DNA of 43,970 nt from contig VXRG01000106.1 in NCBI GenBank assembly GCA_009838625.1, positions 1 to 43,970 of the forward strand, in the 5' to 3' direction. A program made the position numbers and the translations under genes. The notes beneath the pieces were generated by a model that saw nothing but the letters and a program-made list of their open reading frames with translations, was not told the origin of the DNA and searched no databases. Positions 1 through 9,637 of the stretch are shown one piece after another (the first letter of the stretch is position 1; each line of letters opens with the position of its first letter). The DNA is from Caldilineaceae bacterium SB0664_bin_27. Its GTDB lineage: Bacteria > Chloroflexota > Anaerolineae > Caldilineales > Caldilineaceae.

Positions 1-499
<499 letters not shown>

Positions 500-938
500 C
501 TGCAGTTTGGTAGGTGGCGGCGAATGCGATTCCTTCGCCGCCGTTCTTATCTAGCAAATTCGTATCGAATACAGCAACAGTGTAGCAATGTTGCTTCCCT
601 CTGCTTTATTCTCTCAGCGATCTTCAATCCTACCTGAGCCTCCGCAATCTGCCAACCCGGAGAGGCTGATGGCTTGCATCCCAAACTACCGGGCCTCCAC
701 CATCAATTCTGAAGATCGATGATGATGTGGCTGATCCAATTAGCCTTCTCAGCCGGCGCAGGCCCACCGACGGGAAGCCCTTTACCGCCAATCAGTTACC
801 TGTCTCCTTAGACAGAAACTGTCAATGTCGGTTATCATTCGCAGTACCCTTGCGGAGATTTCTTCAGGCCTTAATGGTGCCCGAAAACATCCCGCCGGGG
901 GTCTTCTTTCCAACTCCATCCAGCACAAGGCCCATGTA
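500..938. other. Divergent intergenic region with nested inverted repeats
   Basis: No gene is supported here. The stretch separates the divergent permease and aminotransferase genes and should hold both promoters. Two overlapping inverted repeats stand out: TGTCT-CCTT-AGACA at 801-814 and GACAG-AAA-CTGTC at 811-823, about 10 bases before a possible -10 hexamer TATCAT (833-838). Their position suggests an operator for the operon beginning at 939, but no matching regulator gene is in the window. Confidence 0.35.
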
Positions 939-2123
939 ATGTCACGCATGACGGTGGAACAGCTTCGGCAGGACCTTCCCATGACCGGGGAAGTCGGATA
1001 CTTTCAGACTGGGACCTACGGGCCCGCCAGCGATTCCGTACTCCAAGCGGTACGGGAAACGATGGAAACCGAGGCCCGCCACGGACCAGCCACCCCTGCC
1101 GGCAGGCAATCACATACCGAACGCGAAGCCGTCGCCCGCAGCGGGCTGGCAAGGATGCTCAACGTCAAAGAAGAGGAGCTGGGCATCGAAACTAACACGT
1201 CCCGTGCCATGCAACAGATCGTGCGCGGTCTCGACTGGCAGGAGGGCGATGAGTTCGTCATGACCTCGCTCGAGCACGTCAGCACCTACGGTCTCTCCTA
1301 TTCGCTGGAGCAGCAATACGGCGTGAAGACTATCGTGCTTGGCGAAGTGTACGACGAACATCTCCTCGGCGATCTCGCCTCCGTGCTCACCGAACGCACC
1401 CGCCTGATCTGCCTCAGCCATATCGCTTCCCCCAATGGCCGCCTCCTCCCCTGCAAGCAGGCAGCCGCCATCGCCCACGACGCCGGCGTGCCCGTCATGC
1501 TCGACCTGGCCCAATCCGTCGGCCAGATGCCGGTAGACCTGAAGGAGCTCGACTGCGATTTTGCCGTCGGTTCCGGCCACAAATGGTTGCTCGGCCCAAT
1601 GGGCACCGGCTATATGTACATTTCGCAAGACCAGATCCCCGGCTTCCACCCCAATTTCATTCCCGACCGCAGCCCCTGGTCGCTGCCCGATGCCCCCACG
1701 CCGGCGCCGACTGCCCGCTCCCGTACCGAAATCGGCACCTACAACCACGCCCTTGTGGTCGGCCTAGGTCGCGCCGTCGAGATCATGCAAAGCATCGGCC
1801 TGGATAATATGCAGGAAAGAATAACCCAGCTTTCCGGCCGCCTGCGCCAGGGCGTCGGCCACATCGACCGCGCCCGCATCATCACGCCCCAGGAAGCCGG
1901 AAAGTCCGCCGGCATCACCTCGCTGATGTTCGACGGCTTCACCAAGACCGACTTGGATGGCCTCGTAGACAGGATGCACGAACGCCATCAGACGGTCGTC
2001 AAATCCCAATGGCTGACCGCCCCGCCGGACCCGGTCAAAGTCGCCATGCGCATCTCCGTCGCCGCCTTCAACGACGAGAGTGAAGTGGACCGCCTGTTGG
2101 AGGGCCTGGACGAAGAACTGTGA
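939..2123 (+). CDS. Class V aminotransferase (isopenicillin-N-epimerase/cysteine-desulfurase-like)
   Basis: A 394-residue fold-type I PLP enzyme of the class V aminotransferase family. The PLP-lysine motif GSGHKWLLGP lies near residue 210, preceded by the cofactor aspartate segment DLAQSVGQMP and by SHIASPNGRLLP, where this family holds the pyridine ring. Length matches the family. The reading frame extends upstream to 825, but the ATG at 939 is preferred because AAGG at 927-930 gives an eight-base spacing and the protein then begins at the usual place (QLRQDLP...GYFQTGTYGP). Relatives include isopenicillin N epimerase and cysteine desulfurases; the substrate is not predictable. It opens a plus-strand gene set with a GH-like protein, a deacetylase and sugar epimerases, so an amino-sugar or amino-acid side-chain role is possible, as inference. 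Confidence 0.85.
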   Translation: MSRMTVEQLRQDLPMTGEVGYFQTGTYGPASDSVLQAVRETMETEARHGPATPAGRQSHTEREAVARSGLARMLNVKEEELGIETNTSRAMQQIVRGLDWQEGDEFVMTSLEHVSTYGLSYSLEQQYGVKTIVLGEVYDEHLLGDLASVLTERTRLICLSHIASPNGRLLPCKQAAAIAHDAGVPVMLDLAQSVGQMPVDLKELDCDFAVGSGHKWLLGPMGTGYMYISQDQIPGFHPNFIPDRSPWSLPDAPTPAPTARSRTEIGTYNHALVVGLGRAVEIMQSIGLDNMQERITQLSGRLRQGVGHIDRARIITPQEAGKSAGITSLMFDGFTKTDLDGLVDRMHERHQTVVKSQWLTAPPDPVKVAMRISVAAFNDESEVDRLLEGLDEEL

Positions 2124-2186
2124 CCACAAGGGCTGGTAATGCAGCCCGCAACGAGCAACTATCCACGAATAAAAGGAAACGAAGAG

Positions 2187-3275
2187 ATGCCTGATCGCCT
2201 CGTACTCTGGGGACCGCCCGTAGTGGAGAGAATCCCCGACGATTCCGATTACGCCGACTATCTGCCCGCCTGGGTGCAAAAATGCGCCGATGTCGGCGTC
2301 ACGAAAATCGTCGGCGGAGACCAGACCCGCGCATTGACCGAAGCCGCCCATGCCGTCGGCATCAAGGTCGACCCCTACATAAACTACAACTCCTTTCCCC
2401 GTCATGGCTGGGCACGCGTCACCTACGGCTGGTCCCTCGACTTCCTGCGGCCTCCTGTAACCGCCGCCGAGGCCCGCGCCGTCATGGACAGCCACCGGCC
2501 CATCTACGACGCGCCCAAAGTAACAACCACCATGACCGACTTTGCAGCCAAGAATCCGCAGTTTCGCAGCCTCACTCGCACCCGTTCCTTCACGCTGCAG
2601 CCCGGCGACGATCTCTACCTCAGCGCAGCCTTTCCCGAAGTCCGCGCCGAACAGAACCAGCAGTTCCTCGATACGCTCGCCAAGACCCAAGGCGACGGCA
2701 TCCAGGTCGAGTTCGTGCTTGGAAATGAGGACGAAAACGGGGCCGTCCCCTACGGCTACGAAGACCGCACCGTTAACGAGTTCCAGGCCAAACACGGCAA
2801 GGACCCGTTCGAACTGCCCAACGATGACCCCGATTGGCTGCAGTTCCGCGCCGATTACGTCACTCTAGCCCTGAGCGAGATGCGCGCCGTCGTCAAGCAG
2901 GCCAAGCCTGACGCCGTCTTCTCCACCACTCTCATCGCCGGCGAGAAAGAGGACTATCTAAAGCTCTTGCACGACTGGCCAACCTGGCTCGAGCAAGGTC
3001 TCGTCGATGAGTTCTACATCTGGTTCCGCACCAACTCCGACCTCGACGCGCTCCAGCGGCAGCTCAGCTACGCGGTGGAAGTGTCCGGCGGGCGCACACC
3101 GGTCATCGCCGAGCTCTCCTGTTACCACCCCGGCAGCTTCCAGCAGCCCGACCAGATGCTGCGCGCCGCCGAAGTGGCCATGGACTGCGGCGCCGACGGC
3201 GTCGGCATCTATCGCAGCCACGCCGTCGAGCAGCTGGACTTCTGGCCGGTGCTGGAGAAGATGAGTAAGCTGTAG
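2187..3275 (+). CDS. GH10-like (GHL10/DUF187-type) TIM-barrel protein
   Basis: A 362-residue soluble protein without signal peptide. It resembles the family-10-glycosidase-like TIM barrels: an early ADVGVTKIVGG strand, a KVDPYINYNSFPRHGW strand, a DGIQVEFVLGNEDENG strand in the place of the usual D-G-I-x-L-D-Y segment, a GYEDRTVNEFQAKHGKDP region typical of GHL10 proteins, and late strands AVFSTTLIAGEKEDY and GLVDEFYIWFR. Candidate acidic residues lie in VEFVLGNEDE and IAELSCYHPG. The start at 2187 is chosen over an in-frame ATG at 2139 because AAAAGGAAACGAAGAG directly precedes it. It lies 63 bases after the aminotransferase stop and is probably co-transcribed. A carbohydrate-active role is likely but not demonstrated. 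Confidence 0.65.
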   Translation: MPDRLVLWGPPVVERIPDDSDYADYLPAWVQKCADVGVTKIVGGDQTRALTEAAHAVGIKVDPYINYNSFPRHGWARVTYGWSLDFLRPPVTAAEARAVMDSHRPIYDAPKVTTTMTDFAAKNPQFRSLTRTRSFTLQPGDDLYLSAAFPEVRAEQNQQFLDTLAKTQGDGIQVEFVLGNEDENGAVPYGYEDRTVNEFQAKHGKDPFELPNDDPDWLQFRADYVTLALSEMRAVVKQAKPDAVFSTTLIAGEKEDYLKLLHDWPTWLEQGLVDEFYIWFRTNSDLDALQRQLSYAVEVSGGRTPVIAELSCYHPGSFQQPDQMLRAAEVAMDCGADGVGIYRSHAVEQLDFWPVLEKMSKL

Positions 3276-3301
3276 AGGGGTACTAAACCTGGGACTTAGT
3301 T

Positions 3302-3544
3302 TCAGCGATCGTGAAGGTCCGCTCGCGTCCAACTGGTCGAGCCGCAGGTCCTCAGATCAGTATCCTGGGCCAGCAAGGCCAGATGCTTGCGCATTGCCTC
3401 GGCGTACGGAATTTCTCGTTCTGCCAGTTCGGAGAGAAGCTCGGCCACAAGTTCCGAAAGGGATTGGTTTTGGTCCTTCGCTATCTTCTCCGCCTTGTGT
3501 AGGACCGAGCGCGGCAGCGAGAGGGTTACATTCTGTTTGTCCAT
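3302..3544 (-). CDS. vapB: VapB-type antitoxin without a toxin gene
   Basis: An 80-residue antitoxin of the common VapB type. The N-terminus MDKQNVTLSLPRSVLHKAEK forms the DNA-binding ribbon, followed by two helices (LSELVAELLSELAER), then the family's typical tail with HLALLAQDTDLRTCG and TRADLHDR. In relatives this tail is the toxin-binding segment and the PIN-domain VapC gene follows within a few bases. Here only 26 bases separate the stop from the 3' end of the opposing GH10-like gene, so VapC is absent although the antitoxin is complete. The start at 3544 has AAGGA nine bases upstream; an ATG two codons earlier is also possible. It is inserted antisense between two genes of the plus-strand set. 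Confidence 0.8.
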   Translation of the reverse strand: MDKQNVTLSLPRSVLHKAEKIAKDQNQSLSELVAELLSELAEREIPYAEAMRKHLALLAQDTDLRTCGSTSWTRADLHDR

Positions 3545-3761
3545 ATGCATGAGTCCTTGCGGCCAGAAATATCCAGAAATCTGCCGCACAAAGGTGCTCG
3601 ACAATTCTAGGCTGTCCAACATCCCAATGCAAAGAAAACGCTCGTTGATGCGTAGCATTCCAGAGCAAACTGTGTAGACTCGCCGAAACCTGTTTGCAAA
3701 TCAATGATTGAGGAGCAGGGGACTCCCTCTATCCGATCCTCGGCCGAAAGAGAGGCACACC

Positions 3762-4631
3762 ATGTCCTATTACGTCGCCGCATACGACACCGAAGGCGTA
3801 TATCCCTGGTGGGATAAGGACCGGCGTCAAAAAGGCTTCAGTTACACTCCAGAGCATATCGCCGAATTCCTGGACGGCGTGCGCGCCGTAGCCGACGTCC
3901 ACCTGCAGCGCGGGGCGCCCGCATCCTTCTTCCTCGTCGCCAAAATGCTGGAGCTATGCGGCCCCGAACTGCGCGCCATTCTCGACAATCCCCTCTTCGA
4001 TATCCAATGCCACACATTCACCCACCCAAACCTGAAAACACTGGGTGAAGACAGAGCCGCGCTCCAATATGAACTCGGCGACGCCAAGAAACTGATCGAA
4101 GACACCTTCGGCCGCGAGGTAAACGGCCTCACCGCGCCCGGCGGATACACCGACGGCTTCCGCGGCCATCCCGCCATCTTGGATGTCATGTGGGAGGCCG
4201 GCTACCGCTATGCACGCAGCGTCGGAATGGGGCCAAATGGGACTTTCCCTTCCTTGCTCGATCAGCCTTTCTGGTATGCCGAGGATGGCTTCCCCGAACT
4301 CCTGGAAACGCCTTCGCATGCCTGGCACGACAACGTCCTCACCGGCCAGCCGGCTAAGGTGCATTGGCCGCCGCTCCTGCCCTGGTCCTATCCCTCCGAA
4401 ATGCCCCGCGACGCGCAAGGCGTTTACGAAGCCTACGCGCCCGGCATCGAGTACTGCACGCAGCAAGACCTTCTCTACTACATGCCCATCTTCCATCCCT
4501 GGTCCATCTACCGCATCGACAAGCAGGCCGCCCAGATCGGCCTCCTGCTCGATCATGCCAGCAAACAGATGGAGTTGACATCCTGCAATCACATCTATCA
4601 GCACATCCTCCAGCATCCGGAGCTAGTCTGA
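3762..4631 (+). CDS. Polysaccharide deacetylase family protein (NodB-like fold)
   Basis: A 289-residue cytoplasmic protein of the carbohydrate esterase 4/PuuE-like family. The metal-site histidines appear in CHTFTH (His84 and His88), and the conserved strand TAPGGYT lies at 124-130. The first acidic motif is AYDTEG at residues 7-12, replacing the usual TFDDG. The final histidine position is plausibly in ELTSCNHIYQHI near the C-terminus. No signal peptide is seen, so an intracellular substrate is likely, such as an imported N-acetyl sugar or a ureide-type amide as hydrolysed by PuuE/allantoinase-like members. The ATG at 3762 is supported by AGAGG upstream; an upstream in-frame ATG at 3708 lacks support. 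Confidence 0.8.
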   Translation: MSYYVAAYDTEGVYPWWDKDRRQKGFSYTPEHIAEFLDGVRAVADVHLQRGAPASFFLVAKMLELCGPELRAILDNPLFDIQCHTFTHPNLKTLGEDRAALQYELGDAKKLIEDTFGREVNGLTAPGGYTDGFRGHPAILDVMWEAGYRYARSVGMGPNGTFPSLLDQPFWYAEDGFPELLETPSHAWHDNVLTGQPAKVHWPPLLPWSYPSEMPRDAQGVYEAYAPGIEYCTQQDLLYYMPIFHPWSIYRIDKQAAQIGLLLDHASKQMELTSCNHIYQHILQHPELV

Positions 4632-4660
4632 ACACCAAACCACTCCTACCATGCGTTGTC

Positions 4661-4681
4661 ACTAAAAACTAAAAACTCAAA
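4661..4681 (+). repeat. Heptamer tract, ACTAAAA class (3 units)
   Basis: ACTAAAA, ACTAAAA, ACTCAAA run directly into the ATG of the dehydrogenase at 4682. It is the first of several 7-bp tracts that fill gaps just before plus-strand genes in this window. Confidence 0.8.
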
Positions 4682-5740
4682 ATGACAGACCAATCACCCA
4701 TCAACGTAGGAATCGCCGGCCTCGGCCGCACCGGCTGGAACAACCACGCCAACGCCTGTGCCCATCTCCCCGAACAGTTCCGCGTCGTCGCCGTCTGCGA
4801 CCCTGACCCGGAACGCCAGGCCGAAGCCATCGAACGCTTCGACTGCCTCGCCTACGCATCATACGAGGAGCTGGTGGCAGACAAGGCCGTTGAACTCATG
4901 GTGGTGGCCACCCCCAGCAATCTCCATGCCGAACAGTCGATCGCGGCCATGCGCGCCGGCCAGCACGTCATCGTCGAGAAACCGATGGCCAGCGACCTCG
5001 CCGGCGCCGATGCCATGCTCGCCGTCGCCAAGGAGACCGGGCGCACCCTGACCGTCCATCAGAATCTGCGCTACGCCGCTGACTTCGTCAAGGTGCGCGA
5101 GGTGATCGCCTCCGGCGTTCTCGGACGCATCATCGAAGTCCGCATCCACAACGGCGGCTTTGACCGCCGCTGGGACTGGCAGACCATGAAGCGTTACGGC
5201 GGTGGCATGCTCAACAACAGCGGCCCCCATTTCGTCGACATGGGCATGCTCCTTATCGACGATCCGGAGCCGGACGTCTTCTGCCACATGGAGGCCACTC
5301 CGCTCTACGCCGGCGACGCTGACAGCCACGTCAAAATCATCCTCAAACCCAAGCCTGGCCAAGGTCCGCTGATTGAGATCAACATCACCACCGCCTGCGC
5401 CGTACCCCAGCCGAACTTTCTGGTCCTGGGAACGCAAGGATCGATGGCCTGTTACCGCGAAGAAGCGCACCTGAAATACTTCGATCCCACCGAAGCGCCG
5501 CCCCTGATTCTGGACGAAGCGCCTATCGCCCGTGACCGCGTCTACAATCGCGAACAGCTTCCCTGGAAGGAGGAGCAAGTCTCCTTTGTTTACGATGGCG
5601 CGGAGGGTGTACAGGAACTATATCGCGCCCTCTTCGCCTCCATCCGCCAAGGAAAGGACTTGGATATCACCCCTGAGAGTGTACGCGCCCAGATCGCGGT
5701 ACTCGAAAAGTGCCGTGAACTCAATCCCGGTGTAATCTAA
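4682..5740 (+). CDS. Gfo/Idh/MocA family NAD(P)-dependent sugar oxidoreductase
   Basis: A 352-residue dehydrogenase. The N-terminal Rossmann fold starts with INVGIAGLGRTGWNNH (GxGxxG near residues 13-18), continues with VVAVCDPDPERQ and VVATPSNLHAEQSI, and carries the family signature HVIVEKPMA, whose lysine is catalytic in characterised members. The C-terminal alpha/beta domain includes GGGMLNNSGPHFVDM, with the histidine usually involved in catalysis. Members oxidise or reduce a carbon of sugars or inositols using NAD(P). Two TIM-barrel epimerase/isomerase genes follow, the usual partnership for keto-inositol or 3-keto-sugar catabolism. The start abuts the heptamer tract with no conventional Shine-Dalgarno sequence. 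Confidence 0.9.
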   Translation: MTDQSPINVGIAGLGRTGWNNHANACAHLPEQFRVVAVCDPDPERQAEAIERFDCLAYASYEELVADKAVELMVVATPSNLHAEQSIAAMRAGQHVIVEKPMASDLAGADAMLAVAKETGRTLTVHQNLRYAADFVKVREVIASGVLGRIIEVRIHNGGFDRRWDWQTMKRYGGGMLNNSGPHFVDMGMLLIDDPEPDVFCHMEATPLYAGDADSHVKIILKPKPGQGPLIEINITTACAVPQPNFLVLGTQGSMACYREEAHLKYFDPTEAPPLILDEAPIARDRVYNREQLPWKEEQVSFVYDGAEGVQELYRALFASIRQGKDLDITPESVRAQIAVLEKCRELNPGVI

Positions 5741-5807
5741 CAGAAGCGATGCGGGGAATCTTCTCGTTATTCGCTCTTCTTCTCTCTCTGTCATAAAGGA
5801 GTTTTGC

Positions 5808-6683
5808 ATGGAACTGAGTTGCACATCCGTCATGCTTCCCCGTTGGGAACTGGACGAGACCTTCGACAAGCTGAGCGAGTACGGCTACGATGCCGTTGAG
5901 CTGCGCTGCCGCTATAACCCCGACGACCGGGATGCCAAGCCCTTTTTCTGGGGCCGGCATCTCTCCGACGTCAGTCCGGACAATATCCTAGACAAGGCCG
6001 CGCAGATTCGCGCCGCCGTCAAACGTACCGGCATACGCGTCGCCGCGCTCGCGCCCAACGCCCGCTACGACGACACTGAGCATGTCCTCAAGCTATTCAA
6101 AGGCGCCCTCGCGATCGACCCTGACCGCCCACCCCTGATCCGCATCGACGCCCCCAAACATGACCGCACCAGACCCTACTGGCCCCAGTTCCTCGAGGCC
6201 CGCGCCGGTTACGCCAAACTGGCCGAGCTGGCAAGCGAGCACGGCGTAAAGGCGACCTACGAAATCCATACCGGCACGCTTGCCGTCACCGCTTCACGCA
6301 CGCTCGAACTCCTGCGCGACCTGGACCCCAACCACATCGGCGCCATCTACGACGTCCAGAACATGGTCGAAGTGGGCATCGAAGACACGCGCATGGGCTT
6401 GGACCTCCTCGGTCCCTACGTGGCCCACTGTCATATCGGCAACCGCCTGCCGGAACCCGCCGGCCAGGGACCCGACGGTAACACAACCTGGCGCTGGCGC
6501 GGCGCTCGCCTCGCAGAGGGCGTAGCCGACATTCCTCAACTGATCGAAGACCTCAAGACCGTCGGCTACCAGGGCGCGCTCTCCCTCGAGCTCTTCATAC
6601 CCGATAACTTCGAGCCCGGAAACGACGACGAGATCGTTAAGACCGAGGGGGCCTTCCTGCGCAAACTCATCGACCGGCCCTAG
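5808..6683 (+). CDS. Sugar phosphate isomerase/epimerase-type TIM barrel
   Basis: A 291-residue AP-endonuclease-2/xylose-isomerase-like barrel. Probable divalent-metal ligands occur in the family's expected order: Glu in TYEIHTG, Asp in AIYDVQNM, His in AHCHIGNR, and Glu in SLELF near the C-terminus. No signal peptide is present. AAAGGAG lies about seven bases before the ATG, so the start is secure. Enzymes of this fold epimerise or isomerise keto-sugars, dehydrate inosose (IolE) or act on 3-keto-glycosides. The neighbouring Gfo/Idh/MocA dehydrogenase and the second barrel protein at 6783 support a paired redox/isomerisation step on an imported sugar. The exact reaction is unknown. Confidence 0.85.
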   Translation: MELSCTSVMLPRWELDETFDKLSEYGYDAVELRCRYNPDDRDAKPFFWGRHLSDVSPDNILDKAAQIRAAVKRTGIRVAALAPNARYDDTEHVLKLFKGALAIDPDRPPLIRIDAPKHDRTRPYWPQFLEARAGYAKLAELASEHGVKATYEIHTGTLAVTASRTLELLRDLDPNHIGAIYDVQNMVEVGIEDTRMGLDLLGPYVAHCHIGNRLPEPAGQGPDGNTTWRWRGARLAEGVADIPQLIEDLKTVGYQGALSLELFIPDNFEPGNDDEIVKTEGAFLRKLIDRP

Positions 6684-6744
6684 CGCACAGAACCAGCGGG
6701 ACGCCCGGCTTATTGTCTAATGTAGTCCAGGCCGTCGCCCCCAC

Positions 6745-6758
6745 AATACGCAATACGA
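6745..6758 (+). repeat. Heptamer tract, AATACGC class (2 units)
   Basis: AATACGC followed by AATACGA, 24 bases before the next start codon. It is the same class as the tracts at 9524 and 15352. Confidence 0.7.
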
Positions 6759-6782
6759 ATTAGAACCAGGACATCGCTGCCC

Positions 6783-7598
6783 ATGCCCTACGCCATCTGC
6801 AACGAACTCTTCGAAGACTGGCCCCTCGAGAAAACCGCCGCCTTCGTCGCCGAACTAGGCTACCAGGGCCTTGAGCTGGCACCCTTCACCCTCTGCAACT
6901 TGGTCACCGACCTCTCCGCCGCCGATCGCGTCCGCATCCGGCAGACGGTCGAGGGCGCCGGCCTCTCCGTCGTCGGCCTCCACTGGCTGCTTGCCCAGAC
7001 CGAAGGGTTCCAGCTCAACGACTCCGCCCCCGACGTCCGCGCCCGCACCGCCCAATACCTGCTCGACCTTATCGACTGCTGTGCCGAGCTGGGCGGCGAA
7101 GTCCTCATCTTCGGTTCGCCCCAACAGCGTGATGTGCCCCCTGATCGCTCACGCGCCGAGGCCTGGAAAACCACCGCCGAGATCATGCACGATTGCGGCG
7201 AGCGCGCCCAGGAGCAGGGCGTCCTCTTCTGCGTCGAACCCCTCAGCACCAACGAGACCAACTTCATCGTCAACGTCGACGAAGCCGCCGAGCTCGTGCT
7301 CCAGGTCAATCACCCCGGCCTCCGCATGATGGTCGATACCAAGGCCATGAGCAACGATCCCCGCCCCATCCCCGAGCAGATCCGGGCCGTTCATCCCCTC
7401 TTCCACCACGTCCACCTGAACGACCCCAACCTGCGCGGGCCTGGCATGGGCGATCTTGATTTCCGGCCCATCCTGCAGACGCTTGACGACCTCAACTACG
7501 ACCGCTGGCTGTCGATAGAAGTGTTCGACTTCACGCCCGGCCCCGAAAGGACCGCACGAGAAAGCCTCGCTTACCTGAACGCCATTCCAGGCAGGTAA
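6783..7598 (+). CDS. Sugar phosphate isomerase/epimerase-type TIM barrel, second copy type
   Basis: A 271-residue barrel protein of the same superfamily as the preceding gene but clearly divergent from it, so not a recent duplicate. Candidate metal ligands are Glu in FCVEPLSTNETNF, Asp in RMMVDTKAMS, His in HHVHLND and Glu in SIEVFDF. GYQGLELAPF near the N-terminus matches the first barrel strands of D-tagatose/D-psicose-3-epimerase-like proteins. It closes the gene set begun at 939. The start has no strong Shine-Dalgarno sequence; it is placed by the typical family beginning and a heptamer tract just upstream. Substrate unknown. Confidence 0.85.
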   Translation: MPYAICNELFEDWPLEKTAAFVAELGYQGLELAPFTLCNLVTDLSAADRVRIRQTVEGAGLSVVGLHWLLAQTEGFQLNDSAPDVRARTAQYLLDLIDCCAELGGEVLIFGSPQQRDVPPDRSRAEAWKTTAEIMHDCGERAQEQGVLFCVEPLSTNETNFIVNVDEAAELVLQVNHPGLRMMVDTKAMSNDPRPIPEQIRAVHPLFHHVHLNDPNLRGPGMGDLDFRPILQTLDDLNYDRWLSIEVFDFTPGPERTARESLAYLNAIPGR

Positions 7599-7646
7599 TG
7601 GTCAGGAAACGGGGCCGACCCAAGCCATGGACCGCAAAAACCAAGC

Positions 7647-7674
7647 TTGACACAAGATAATTAGTCTGTAGAAT
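7647..7674 (+). promoter_or_regulatory. Sigma-70-type promoter for the peptide/opine ABC operon
   Basis: TTGACA at 7647-7652 and TAGAAT at 7669-7674 are separated by 16 bases, a near-consensus arrangement. It would start transcription near 7681 and leave a leader of about 150 bases before the binding-protein gene at 7835. It lies in the gap after the stop of the second TIM-barrel gene, so the transporter probably forms its own transcription unit. Confidence 0.7.
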
Positions 7675-7834
7675 GGAGTCGTTCCCTACAAGCCGCTCTT
7701 CCCAAAGAGGGCCGCGGGAATAGAATGTTCTTGGCAGGAGTCATGTCCTTTGCCCAAACGGAAGGGCATGCAAATCTGCAAGTTCCTCATCCGTGTTTCA
7801 TAAATCAAAAGACGTAGGAAAGGAGATTCAGAGT

Positions 7835-9436
7835 ATGGCACTCCGTAAGGTAGTGATTCGTTCCGCTGTACCCTTGGCAGCCCTGTTGCTCCTGCTGCTC
7901 GCGGCCGGGTGTGTCGCACCCGCTGCCGCGCCCGCAGACTCGGGTGACGGGGACATGATGGAGATGAAGAGCGAACTCGTCGTCGCTGTCGCCCAGGAAA
8001 TGACCTCCCTGGAAGCGCCGCTGGCCGCCGCTGAGACCAACTGCAACGGCTGTCTGAACGTTGTGGAGACACTGGTCACGCGTAACTTCGCCACCGGCGA
8101 GATCGTTCCCCTGCTGGCAACCGAATGGGAGCGGCTCGATGACAGCACGATCCAGTTCCAGCTGCGCGAGGGCGTAACATTCCACGACGGCTCCCCCTTG
8201 AACGCTGCAGCAGTGGCCACTAGCATCAACTACATGTTTGAGGCCGACCTTGTCAGCGATCTCAGGGGCTTCATCGGCGGTGAGCTCAGCGCCGAAGCAG
8301 TAGACGAATACTCTGTAAACGTCACTGCCGAGAACGCCGACCCGATTCTGCTCGAAAAAATGTACTTCGTCGCTATCACCTCCGCCAAGCAGATCGAAGA
8401 AGATCCGGATTCCTACTCGACCAATCTGGTAGGCACCGGTCCTTACATGCTTGACGAATGGAACCGCGGCGAATCCATCATCTACGTCGCCAACCCCGAC
8501 TGGTGGGGGCACGACAACCCCGACGAGGCCGGCGGCAAGGTAACCTTTGACCGTCTCGTCTGGCGCTTCCTGCCCGAGGACACCGTGCGCGCCGCAGCCG
8601 CCCAGGCCGGCGAGGTCGATATCGCCCAGTTCGTGACGCCCGACCAGTGCAACGCGGCCATGGGCGACGACGGCCTGCGCTGCGCTTCCGTGGCCAGCGT
8701 CGAGACGATGTTCGCCCGCATGGGCAACCAGAAACTCTTTGAGGATGTCCGCGTCCGCAAAGCTCTCAATCTCGCTATCGACAAAGAGCTGATCGTCGAG
8801 ACGCTGTTGGGCGGCGCCGCGACCATCACCGGCCAGATTGTCAATGAGACCGCAACCGGGCACAACGCCGACCTTGCGCCCTATCCCTATGATCCCGACA
8901 TGGCCCGCGCCCTCCTCGAGGAAGCCGCGGCCGACGGCGTAGACGTGGGCCAGGAGTTCACCCTCGCCTCCCGCCAGGGCCTGCACGCCGGCCACGTTGA
9001 GGTCATCGAGGCCATCGGCGGCATGCTCAACGACGTCGGCTTCAACGCCAACGTCAGCGTCCAGCCCCCGGACACCTTCAATCCCCAGTTCAGCCATAAC
9101 TGGGCCGACTTGGAGGGCCAGCCCAACTGGGTCGCCGTTCACCTTCACGGTAACGAGATCCTGGACCTCTGGTTCTCCTACGTCAACTACTTCACCTGCG
9201 GCGGCGTAGTGTCACTCTACTGCAACGCTGAGGTCGATGCGCTCTGGGAAGAGGCCCGCAATCTTTCGGGCGAGGCCCGTGACATGAAGTTGCAGGAGGC
9301 CGCACAGGTCGCCTACGACGATTATGCCTACGGCTTGATCGCCCACCTGGACCTGGCCTACCTGATCAGCGAAGATCTGAATTGGAACGTCAAACTGGAT
9401 CACCGCCTGCAGGCCAAGGAGATGTCACCCAAGTAA
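7835..9436 (+). CDS. ABC transporter substrate-binding lipoprotein, family 5 (peptide/nickel/opine type)
   Basis: A 533-residue family 5 solute-binding protein. A lipoprotein signal peptide is clear: RK-rich start, hydrophobic core AVPLAALLLLLL, lipobox LAAGC, then an Ala/Pro/Asp linker typical of Chloroflexota lipoproteins. The mature domain has the family's VETLVTR, LLATEWERLDD and QLREGVTFHDGSPL segments and the later FEDVRVRKALNLAIDKE motif. It should capture oligopeptides, glycosides or opines at the cell surface and deliver them to the permeases encoded downstream. The ATG at 7835 follows AAAGGAG; an in-frame ATG at 7793 would place extra charged residues before the signal peptide and is rejected. 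Confidence 0.92.
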   Translation: MALRKVVIRSAVPLAALLLLLLAAGCVAPAAAPADSGDGDMMEMKSELVVAVAQEMTSLEAPLAAAETNCNGCLNVVETLVTRNFATGEIVPLLATEWERLDDSTIQFQLREGVTFHDGSPLNAAAVATSINYMFEADLVSDLRGFIGGELSAEAVDEYSVNVTAENADPILLEKMYFVAITSAKQIEEDPDSYSTNLVGTGPYMLDEWNRGESIIYVANPDWWGHDNPDEAGGKVTFDRLVWRFLPEDTVRAAAAQAGEVDIAQFVTPDQCNAAMGDDGLRCASVASVETMFARMGNQKLFEDVRVRKALNLAIDKELIVETLLGGAATITGQIVNETATGHNADLAPYPYDPDMARALLEEAAADGVDVGQEFTLASRQGLHAGHVEVIEAIGGMLNDVGFNANVSVQPPDTFNPQFSHNWADLEGQPNWVAVHLHGNEILDLWFSYVNYFTCGGVVSLYCNAEVDALWEEARNLSGEARDMKLQEAAQVAYDDYAYGLIAHLDLAYLISEDLNWNVKLDHRLQAKEMSPK

Positions 9437-9476
9437 TGGGTTGAGTTGGTACTGCTCGCAGGAGCTCGTAAATTGA

Positions 9477-9539
9477 ATGCGTACTGCGTATTGCGCCCTG
9501 TCCTGACAAAAGGGTGACACTGTAATACGCAGTACGCAT
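9477..9539. repeat. Long inverted repeat (16-bp arms) between binding protein and permease genes
   Basis: ATGCGTACTGCGTATT at 9477-9492 is exactly complementary to AATACGCAGTACGCAT at 9524-9539, leaving a 31-base loop. The right arm contains the AATACGC heptamer followed by AGTACGC. As RNA it would fold into a stable hairpin just after the binding-protein gene; such structures often protect the upstream mRNA and lower expression of the permease genes. Confidence 0.8.
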
Positions 9540-9637
9540 CATTCAGCGACGATGACTTCACAGGCGAGGAGAGCAGAGAGAACACCTCCCGGTCCCTCTG
9601 TCCCCACTTCTCGCTCCTCGCATCAAAGGGCGATCCG

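Noticed and set aside
7805..9148. A 447-codon open frame on the minus strand opposite the family 5 binding protein
   Set aside because: It is antisense to a clear lipoprotein gene, has Gly/Val/Asp-rich composition typical of the reverse frame of GC-rich genes and no family features. The same applies to long minus frames at 1764-2795, 10497-11504, 12777-13712 and 23304-24734.
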